A DNA stretch of 12,705 nucleotides, taken from Bacteroidales bacterium (lineage in GTDB: Bacteria; Bacteroidota; Bacteroidia; Bacteroidales; VadinHA17). The stretch is from the NCBI GenBank assembly GCA_003157055.1, contig PMIG01000224.1, positions 1-12,705 on the forward strand, written 5' to 3'. A model generated the notes under the pieces. It saw only the letters and a program-made list of their open reading frames with translations. It was not told the DNA's origin and made no database searches. The translations under genes and the position numbers were made by a program. This document shows positions 1 through 5,753 of the stretch, in pieces (within the stretch, counting starts at the first letter, position 1; every line of letters starts with the position of its first letter).

Positions 1-275
1 ATGAAATCACCTGTGGCAAGCTCAATGCCTTTTCTTATAGCAGCTCCCTTGCCCATATTTACTGTTTGTTCAAAAAGAATAACAGGGGAATCGGGGAAAT
101 CTTTGATATACTGTTCAATGACAGATCTTGTGTCATCCTTGGAACAGTCATTGACAACGATTATCTCTTTGCCAACCTCTTTGATCAGCTTTGCCGATTG
201 TACCTTTTCCAGGATCATCCGGATGGTTTTTGCTTCATTATAAGCCGGAATTATTATTGAAAGCAGCTTTCCCAT
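1..275 (-). CDS. Family 2 glycosyltransferase, DPM1/polyprenyl-phosphate type (partial, C-terminus beyond left edge)
   Basis: Reading the minus strand from the ATG at 273-275 gives 91 codons open to the window edge. The N-terminus MGKLLSIIIPAYNEAKTI is the classical GT-A start of family 2 glycosyltransferases. VNDCSKDDT (residues 41-49) is the nucleotide-sugar-binding VNDGSxDxT motif with Cys in place of Gly. NMGKGAAIRKGIELATGD (73-90) matches the N.GKG.A...G...A.GD block of dolichyl/undecaprenyl-phosphate mannosyl- or glucosyltransferases. The expected role is transfer of a hexose from a nucleotide sugar to a polyprenyl phosphate at the cytoplasmic membrane face. The metal-binding DxD and any C-terminal membrane helices lie outside the window, so the exact subfamily is open. 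It starts 2 nt after the stop of the upstream methyltransferase gene, so the two are almost certainly cotranscribed. Family confidence is high; substrate is unknown. Confidence 0.9.
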   Translation of the reverse strand, partial: MGKLLSIIIPAYNEAKTIRMILEKVQSAKLIKEVGKEIIVVNDCSKDDTRSVIEQYIKDFPDSPVILFEQTVNMGKGAAIRKGIELATGDF

Positions 276-277
276 AT

Positions 278-1015
278 CTATTTTCTGGCAGTAATAATTA
301 ACGAAAGGCCGAATTTGTAAAAAAGTATCTTATCAATTAACCGGAACAAAGGGACAAAATTATCATATAATTTCATCTTACCCTCCCCGATTTGCTTCTT
401 ATTCAGCAATTTTCCGAACAGGAACCAGCCTGCAACACCTGCAGCATTAAAGCTGAAAAGGTCATCAACTTTCAGGCCGTTAGCCGTTAAAAGATTCCTG
501 AGGGAATTCCGGTTATATCTCCTGAAATGGCCCAGTTCCGTGTCAAACCTGCAATATAGCCATGGATATGAAGGTACCAGGATAATAAGGTTGCCCTTTT
601 CATTAAGAAGCTTTTTACAATTAAGGATAGCCAGGGAATCATCTTCAATATGTTCGATGACATTAAGTGTAAACAATGAATCAAAAGTGCCAAGCAGATG
701 GCTGTAAACTGTATCAAATTCCTTTTCGGCAATATCAATTTCCACAACCTGTTCAAGTGACTTCTTATCTTTGAATTGAAGAGACAGGTAATTACAATAT
801 TCCGGCCTTAAATCGCTCAGAGTGACATACTGTTTATCTTCAAGGAGAAAACCCGAGATGTTTCCCAATCCGCTTCCAATTTCAAGTATTTGTCCGGCCA
901 GATATGGAGAAATGGTTGAATACATCCATTTGTTGAATGCTTCTGCTTCACCTATATCTCCAAGTGTTTCCGAACCAACAGGGTCGCTGCCGGGGGTGCC
1001 CAGGGAATTACTCAT
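278..1015 (-). CDS. Class I SAM-dependent methyltransferase
   Basis: The protein is 245 aa from the ATG at 1013-1015; a TTG codon directly upstream (1016-1018) would add one residue and is less likely. No clear ribosome-binding site is visible, which is common in Bacteroidota. SAM-binding motif I is ILEIGSGLGN (about residues 43-52 from the ATG). An acidic residue follows the second strand (TLSDL, about 65-69), and the post-II/IV block is LNVIEHIEDD (about 117-126), all typical of Methyltransf_11/23 folds. A later GHFRRYNRNSL segment (about 162-172) is shared by methyltransferases that often accompany DPM-type glycosyltransferases; this is recalled family knowledge, not a search result. The downstream neighbour is such a GT2, 2 nt away, suggesting they act on the same lipid-linked sugar or polyprenyl substrate. 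It has no zinc-ribbon cysteines, unlike the two methyltransferases on the plus strand. The methyl acceptor is unknown. Confidence 0.88.
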   Translation of the reverse strand: MSNSLGTPGSDPVGSETLGDIGEAEAFNKWMYSTISPYLAGQILEIGSGLGNISGFLLEDKQYVTLSDLRPEYCNYLSLQFKDKKSLEQVVEIDIAEKEFDTVYSHLLGTFDSLFTLNVIEHIEDDSLAILNCKKLLNEKGNLIILVPSYPWLYCRFDTELGHFRRYNRNSLRNLLTANGLKVDDLFSFNAAGVAGWFLFGKLLNKKQIGEGKMKLYDNFVPLFRLIDKILFYKFGLSLIITARK

Positions 1016-1118
1016 CAATAATATAATAAAACAGCGCTAAGATAAGAAACCGCTCTCACTAAAAAGACATAATTATTCTGAAATATCCCGTTAACCGTCA
1101 GGGTATATAACAATTTCC

Positions 1119-1126
1119 TAAATTTG
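1119..1126 (+). promoter_or_regulatory. Candidate Bacteroidota -7 promoter element (TAnnTTTG)
   Basis: TAAATTTG at 1119-1126 fits the Bacteroidota sigma-ABfr -7 consensus TAnnTTTG exactly. It sits 17 nt before the ATG of the first gene of the plus-strand run, which implies a very short leader of roughly 10 nt. I see no convincing -33 TTG box at the expected distance (the region around 1094-1100 reads TTAACCGTCA-like), so the call rests on one element plus position. It would drive the six-gene plus-strand unit. Confidence 0.45.
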
Positions 1127-1137
1127 TAAACAAATTT
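1120..1137. repeat. Perfect 8-bp inverted repeat, possible operator
   Basis: AAATTTGT-AA-ACAAATTT is an 18-bp perfect palindrome with a 2-nt spacer. It overlaps the candidate -7 element and ends 6 nt before the ATG at 1144. A dimeric repressor bound here would block the promoter. The arms are A+T-rich, so chance is a real alternative. With a spacer this short and weak base pairs it is unlikely to be a terminator. Confidence 0.35.
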
Positions 1138-1143
1138 GAGCGG

Positions 1144-2325
1144 ATGAAAATTCTGATGGTCCTGGAGAATTCCTTCCCTCCGGATGAACGTGTTGAAAAT
1201 GAGATCGACATTTTATTGAAAAATGGATTTCAGATAGTGCTGGTTTGCACTAAAAGAGGGGGAAGGAGCGAGACTGAGGAGAAAGAAGGCCTTATGATCA
1301 TAAGGATACCGCTTTCAAAATTTATCTATAAATCAGGGGCACTGGCTCTCGAGCTGCCTTTTTACTTTAACTTCTGGAATAAAAAGCTCTCGGAGATATT
1401 AACCCGGACACGCTTTGATGCAATCCATCTTCACGATCTTCCTCTTGTTAAAGTGTGTGCCGGGCTGGCAAGTAAATTCGGCCTTCCGCTCGTTTGTGAT
1501 TATCATGAAAACCGACCCGAGATAATGAAATTATACTATCATGTTCAGAGCTTCCCGGGTAAGTGGCTCATATCTGTCGACAGGTGGCTAAAGTACCAGG
1601 TGAAAGAGACTCAGAAAGCTGACCGGCTGATACTTGTTACCGACGAGGCAAAGGATTATTATATAAATAATTACGGCGTCAACCCCAATAAGATAATTGT
1701 CCTTCCGAATTATATTGTCCTTGACCGGTTCAGGAAGCTTATCTTTCAGACAGATTCGCAGCCATATGATCATAATAATTTCACGGTTGTATATTTCGGC
1801 GATACAGGGCTGAGAAGAGGCATTCTTACCATACTTGAAGCGGCAGACAAGCTCAGAGACAGAAATATACGATTCGTGATAATCGGGACAAGCAGGGAAC
1901 AAACGCTTCTTGAAAAGGAATCTGCTGCACGTAAACTTGAAAATGTGATCTTTACAGGTTGGCTCGCTCCTTCTGAAGCAATGAAGCTGATAAGAAGTGC
2001 TGATGCCGGCATTTGCCCTTTCTTAAGAAACATCCATCATGATACTACCTATGCCAATAAAATGTTCCAGTATATGGCCTTTGGCAAGCCGGTAATTGTA
2101 AGTGACTGCACAGCCCAGGCTAATTTTATAAGAAAAGAAAATTGCGGACTTGTATTTGAGGCAGGCAATAGTGATGAGCTATGCGACCGGATCATTAAGC
2201 TTACAAGCAGGATTGAATATGAGCCTCTCAGCAGAAATGCCTCTGCCTGCGTAACAGAAAAATATAACTGGGAAAACTATGGCAGGAGATTAATTGAATT
2301 ATATTCAGGCCTGCAAAATAATTAG
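1144..2325 (+). CDS. GT4-family glycosyltransferase (GT-B fold)
   Basis: The protein is 393 aa, a normal length for GT4 enzymes, which transfer a sugar from a nucleotide donor with retention of configuration. The N-terminal Rossmann domain opens with MKILMVLENSFPPDERVENE, the FPPDxRVxxE variant found in many Bacteroidota GT4 proteins. HLHDLP (95-100) and DYHENRPE (119-126) are typical of the acceptor-side domain. The C-terminal donor domain starts near VVYFGDTGLRRGI (215-227) and carries FTGWLAPSEAMKLI (270-283) and ADAGICPF (286-293). ANKMFQYMAFGKPVIVSD (304-321) is the nucleotide-sugar signature. Its usual second Glu of the EX7E pair (FEYMA) is Gln309 here, a variant I have seen in related sequences. 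It is the first gene of the plus-strand run, directly behind the candidate promoter, and ends 7 nt before the next start. It probably adds one sugar to a lipid-linked glycan; donor and acceptor are unknown. Confidence 0.92.
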   Translation: MKILMVLENSFPPDERVENEIDILLKNGFQIVLVCTKRGGRSETEEKEGLMIIRIPLSKFIYKSGALALELPFYFNFWNKKLSEILTRTRFDAIHLHDLPLVKVCAGLASKFGLPLVCDYHENRPEIMKLYYHVQSFPGKWLISVDRWLKYQVKETQKADRLILVTDEAKDYYINNYGVNPNKIIVLPNYIVLDRFRKLIFQTDSQPYDHNNFTVVYFGDTGLRRGILTILEAADKLRDRNIRFVIIGTSREQTLLEKESAARKLENVIFTGWLAPSEAMKLIRSADAGICPFLRNIHHDTTYANKMFQYMAFGKPVIVSDCTAQANFIRKENCGLVFEAGNSDELCDRIIKLTSRIEYEPLSRNASACVTEKYNWENYGRRLIELYSGLQNN

Positions 2326-2332
2326 TAAGGAT

Positions 2333-3211
2333 ATGGATTGTTTTTGTTTTGTTATCCTGCATTACCAGACAAAAGCTGATACAATTGAATGTGTTGATTC
2401 AATCCTGAAAAATATTGTTTATCCCGGACTTAAGATTATTATAGTCGATAACGGATCCCCGAACAGAAGCGGCGGTGAACTGAAGGAGCTATTTAAGGGG
2501 GATGTGAACATCGAAGTCCTGTTATCTACTGAAAACCTGGGATTTACTGGAGGGAATAATATCGGCTTCCGGTATGCAAAACATCAATGCAATGCAGATT
2601 TCATTGCCATGATCAATAATGACACGATCATAGAGCAGAAAAATTTTATTGATGCCATTATAAACAAGTTTAAAATCGCTCCATTTCATATTCTTGGTCC
2701 CGATATTATTACTTTGTCAGGAAGGCATCAGAACCCGGTCTTCAATAAATTATCATCACTGAAAGCGGTTCAAAACTATATAAAACATTACCGAAAGGTT
2801 TTGTTTCTCAATTATTTTGGGCTTGATGTAATTCTTGAAAAGATCAAGAAGTTTTTCTTCCCGCAATCTAAAATTCACATTGAAGATATAAGAAAAGATA
2901 TCGATCACACGTCTGAACAGCAGGGAGTTGCCCTGCACGGAAGCGCAATTATTTTTTCGGGGCTCTATATTAAAAAATATAACGGTTTGTACACTGGTCC
3001 CTTCATGTACGGCGAAGAAGCTATTCTTGATTATTTCGTTAAAAAAGATAACCTTATATCCGTTTATTGGCCAGAGGTAAGAATATTGCATAAAGACGAT
3101 TCATCAACAAACTCCGTTTACAAAAAAGCACTGATGAAAAGAAGGTTTTATTTAAAGAACTTCCTGCGTTCATTAAGCGTGCTGGAAAAATTATTTAAAG
3201 AGGAAAAATAA
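2333..3211 (+). CDS. Family 2 glycosyltransferase, rhamnosyltransferase-like (RfbF/WcaE type)
   Basis: The start is placed at the ATG at 2333, giving 292 aa. An in-frame TTG at 2294 would add 13 residues, but it lies inside the previous gene and the added residues are not family-like. After MDCFCFVILHYQ the strand-loop blocks follow in order: IIIVDNGS (35-42), ENLGFTGGNNIGF (67-79) and AMINNDT (92-98, the DxD-like metal/nucleotide site, here NND). LHGSAIIFS (201-209) comes next, then FMYGEEAILDYFVKK (224-238), the acidic catalytic-base block. ILHKDDSS (251-258) matches the conserved late His. These are hallmarks of the GT2 subfamily that includes rhamnosyltransferases in O-antigen and capsule loci. 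A Lys/Phe-rich stretch at about 140-190 is longer than in compact members. It is probably a cytoplasmic enzyme adding a sugar in the same pathway as its neighbours; the donor sugar is not determinable. Confidence 0.9.
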   Translation: MDCFCFVILHYQTKADTIECVDSILKNIVYPGLKIIIVDNGSPNRSGGELKELFKGDVNIEVLLSTENLGFTGGNNIGFRYAKHQCNADFIAMINNDTIIEQKNFIDAIINKFKIAPFHILGPDIITLSGRHQNPVFNKLSSLKAVQNYIKHYRKVLFLNYFGLDVILEKIKKFFFPQSKIHIEDIRKDIDHTSEQQGVALHGSAIIFSGLYIKKYNGLYTGPFMYGEEAILDYFVKKDNLISVYWPEVRILHKDDSSTNSVYKKALMKRRFYLKNFLRSLSVLEKLFKEEK

Positions 3212-3212
3212 C

Positions 3213-4184
3213 ATGTCGGGAACAAACAAATGCCGGATCTGCTTTAATGAGACTGATAACAAAAGTTATTTCATCAGGGAAATGCAATTTGGAACGCGTG
3301 ATGAGTTTGAGTATTTTGAATGCAGCCATTGCGGCTGTCTGCAGATCAAATCTTATCCTGCCGATCCCGGCAAATATTATCCCGATGATTACGGCTTGCA
3401 TAATGTTACCTATACGGGCAAACCCGGAAAGTTAATCGGCTGGTTACGACAAAAGAAATTAAAACATGTCCTGGATGACAAAAAAAGCCTGACCGGATTT
3501 ATACTGAATTTGTTAATCAAGCCGGGCTTTGAGCAAAAACTGATACCTGCAGGCGTTAAATCGGACTACTCAATCCTTGATATAGGTTCAGGTGCCGGGA
3601 AGATTCTTCTGAATTTGAGAAATAAGGGTTTCAAAGATATAACCGGAACAGATATCTTCATAGATAATGACCTGATCTATGATGAGTGCCTTAGGATCTA
3701 CAAAAAGGATCTGGCCGGGATTGAGGGGCCATATGATTTTATCATGATGAATCATTCGCTTGAGCATATGCCTGAGCAGGATGTAGTATTCGGGCATCTC
3801 AGGAGGCTCATTAAGCCGGGGAAAACTATAATGATAAGAATCCCTGTTAAAACCGACTCTATTTGGAATCTGTATGGTGTAAAATGGGGTTCACTGGATG
3901 CTCCCCGCCATTTTTATCTACACACTCTCAGGAGCATGGAAATAATTGCTGCAAGAAATAAGTTCAGCATAGAGAAAATTATCTTTGATTCAGGCAGTTA
4001 CCAGTTTTATTCTAGTGAACAGATAATCAGGGATATTCCGCTTCGCTGCGAGAATTCGTATTACATGAATAAGAAATCGTCTCTGTTCAGCAGGTCGGAG
4101 ATCAGAAGATTCGGGAAAAAGGCAGAGGAACTGAACAAAAATCATCAGGGAGATTGTGCCTGTTTTTATTTAAAACCATTGTGA
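3213..4184 (+). CDS. SAM-dependent methyltransferase with N-terminal Cys4 zinc-ribbon-like module
   Basis: The protein is 323 aa, starting 1 nt after the previous stop. The N-terminus holds CRIC (C7, C10) and CSHC (C37, C40; a further Cys at 42), a treble-clef or zinc-ribbon spacing often seen fused to Methyltransf_23/12 domains of surface-polysaccharide loci. It is followed by YYPDDYG (55-61). The catalytic domain has motif I ILDIGSGAGK (121-130), an acidic residue after strand 2 (GTDIF, 145-149) and MNHSLEHMPEQD (179-190). A WGSLDAPRHFYLHT block (225-238) contains the PRH motif characteristic of this subfamily. The zinc module probably aids folding or substrate recognition. The position between a glycosyltransferase and the flippase suggests O- or C-methylation of a sugar or chain end, but the acceptor is inferred only. 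It is a paralogue of the methyltransferase at 8213-9109. Confidence 0.9.
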   Translation: MSGTNKCRICFNETDNKSYFIREMQFGTRDEFEYFECSHCGCLQIKSYPADPGKYYPDDYGLHNVTYTGKPGKLIGWLRQKKLKHVLDDKKSLTGFILNLLIKPGFEQKLIPAGVKSDYSILDIGSGAGKILLNLRNKGFKDITGTDIFIDNDLIYDECLRIYKKDLAGIEGPYDFIMMNHSLEHMPEQDVVFGHLRRLIKPGKTIMIRIPVKTDSIWNLYGVKWGSLDAPRHFYLHTLRSMEIIAARNKFSIEKIIFDSGSYQFYSSEQIIRDIPLRCENSYYMNKKSSLFSRSEIRRFGKKAEELNKNHQGDCACFYLKPL

Positions 4185-4196
4185 TAAATTCCGGAG

Positions 4197-5711
4197 ATGC
4201 TTTCAAGACTAAAATCAACGGCTAAGAATTCTATCATTTACGGAGCTGGGAATCTCTCTTCGAAGCTTATCGGACTTGTCCTGCTGCCTCTTTATACCAG
4301 TGTTTTGCCGGTAGCTGAATTCGGAAAGCTGGCGATGCTTGAAACAACAGCACAGATACTGGTTGCAATTTTCGGATTAAGCCTTAATTCTGCATATTTC
4401 AGATGGTACTGGGACAAGGAATATTCCCAGAAACAGAAATCTATTTTCTACACCGTCTTCGTATTTCTTAGTTGCATATCGCTGCTGATGGTACTTGGCC
4501 TTACCGGGGCAGCGTCGAATCTTTCAGCCTTTCTTCTCGACAGCGCTCAGGATGCGAAGCTTATACGTTTAATGGTAATTACGACTGCCTTTGATATAAT
4601 TGGCATCCTTCCGCTTACACTGATGCGCCTGCAGGAGAGACCTGTATTATTTATTACTTCCAATCTTATAAAATTCACAACAAACCTGCTCCTAACCATC
4701 TTATTCATTGTCAGATTTCACCACCGCCTTGAAGGGATCTATGAAGCGCAGATCATCGGGAATATCATTTTCTTTGCTTTCCTGTCAAAATACATCTGGA
4801 AACATATGGAATTCAGGTTTGAGATGAAAATCCTGAAGGAGATGTTATCATTCTCACTTCCCCTGATGCTGGCATCCATAGCAGGTTTTTTCATTACGAT
4901 GACCGACCGTTACACTCTTAAATTCATGAACGGATTGGCACAACTTGGTTCCTACCAGTTTGGATTCAAGGTGTCGAATGCCATCAAGGTCATTGTCGTT
5001 AATTCGCTAAATTATGCAGTGCAGCCCCTGATTTACCGGCTGATGAATGAGCCTAACAATAAACGCTTTTATTCCAAGGTGCTTACCTATTCAGGGTTCG
5101 CCATCATGTATCTTGTCATTTTGATCTCCGTATTCGGGAAAGAGCTTGTAATGCTCCTGGCTCAGAAAAAAGAGTATTGGAATGCTTATATGATTATACC
5201 TTTCCTGTCGTTCGGGCTTTTTTTCGGATCACTCAGGGATACTTTATTCACAGGTTTGAGCTTTGCCAAGAAATCTAAGGTATCGGCAGCGGTTACGATA
5301 TCATCTGCTGTAATAAATGTTCTATTAAATATTGTCCTTATCTTTTATTTCCAGTCAATAGGAGCAGCAGCCGCTACCCTCCTTGCCCAGTTTATTTATT
5401 TCTCCCTTGTCTGGAAATATTCACAAAAATATTATTTCATCCCTTTCGAGACCTACAAGATCTTCAAGATATTCCTTACAGGGGCTGTTCTGACTATGCT
5501 GGCAATGTTCGCCAATAACCTTCCGGTTCTCCCCTCGCTGGGAATAAAAATAGTTCTTGTTTCTCTTTTCCCGGTAGTTCTCTATTTCTGGAATTTCTAT
5601 GAAGAAATCGAACTTGTAAAACTGAAGGAATTATGGATAAAATGGAGAAACCTTGCATCCTGGAAAGAACAGTTTAAAAAGAAGTCTTCTGGCGGAGCAA
5701 ACGGGAATTAA
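4197..5711 (+). CDS. Wzx-like polysaccharide flippase (MOP/MATE superfamily)
   Basis: The 504-aa polytopic protein has about 12-14 predicted hydrophobic segments, the usual size of Wzx/RfbX-type exporters. The N-terminus KNSIIYGAGNLSSKLIGLVL (10-29) followed by LPLYTSVLPVAEFGKLAMLE is the standard polysaccharide-synthesis start. A second half begins near LSFSLPLMLASIAGFF (217-232), followed by DRYTLKFM (237-244) and the GSYQFGFKVSNAI block (251-263), all typical of this family. A C-terminal basic tail (SWKEQFKKKSSGGANGN) is cytoplasmic. The ATG at 4197 is directly preceded by CCGGAG, 12 nt after the previous stop. It should move a polyprenyl-linked sugar or glycan from the cytoplasmic to the periplasmic face, so the upstream glycosyltransferases and methyltransferase presumably act before it. 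Subfamily assignment to Wzx rather than another MOP exporter rests on these motifs and on context. Confidence 0.92.
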   Translation: MLSRLKSTAKNSIIYGAGNLSSKLIGLVLLPLYTSVLPVAEFGKLAMLETTAQILVAIFGLSLNSAYFRWYWDKEYSQKQKSIFYTVFVFLSCISLLMVLGLTGAASNLSAFLLDSAQDAKLIRLMVITTAFDIIGILPLTLMRLQERPVLFITSNLIKFTTNLLLTILFIVRFHHRLEGIYEAQIIGNIIFFAFLSKYIWKHMEFRFEMKILKEMLSFSLPLMLASIAGFFITMTDRYTLKFMNGLAQLGSYQFGFKVSNAIKVIVVNSLNYAVQPLIYRLMNEPNNKRFYSKVLTYSGFAIMYLVILISVFGKELVMLLAQKKEYWNAYMIIPFLSFGLFFGSLRDTLFTGLSFAKKSKVSAAVTISSAVINVLLNIVLIFYFQSIGAAAATLLAQFIYFSLVWKYSQKYYFIPFETYKIFKIFLTGAVLTMLAMFANNLPVLPSLGIKIVLVSLFPVVLYFWNFYEEIELVKLKELWIKWRNLASWKEQFKKKSSGGANGN

Positions 5712-5753
5712 TTACTTTTATCATTTCAAATAACGGATTAATAAAATAATAAT

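Noticed and set aside
1..260. Two plus-strand open frames at the left edge
   Set aside because: They are antisense to the GT2, whose minus-strand translation has clear motifs; the plus-strand translations do not resemble proteins.
1588..1902. Antisense open frame within the GT4 gene
   Set aside because: It is fully inside a well-supported glycosyltransferase and shows no family features, as does the neighbouring antisense frame at 1770-2033.
2294..2332. TTG as upstream start of the GT2 at 2333
   Set aside because: It would add 13 residues unlike the family N-terminus and overlap the GT4 gene. The ATG at 2333 gives a normal GT2 beginning.
5712..5753. Possible internal promoter before YfhO
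   Set aside because: The 42-nt gap is A+T-rich, but I find no TAnnTTTG element or stem-loop, so it is treated as an intra-operon spacer.
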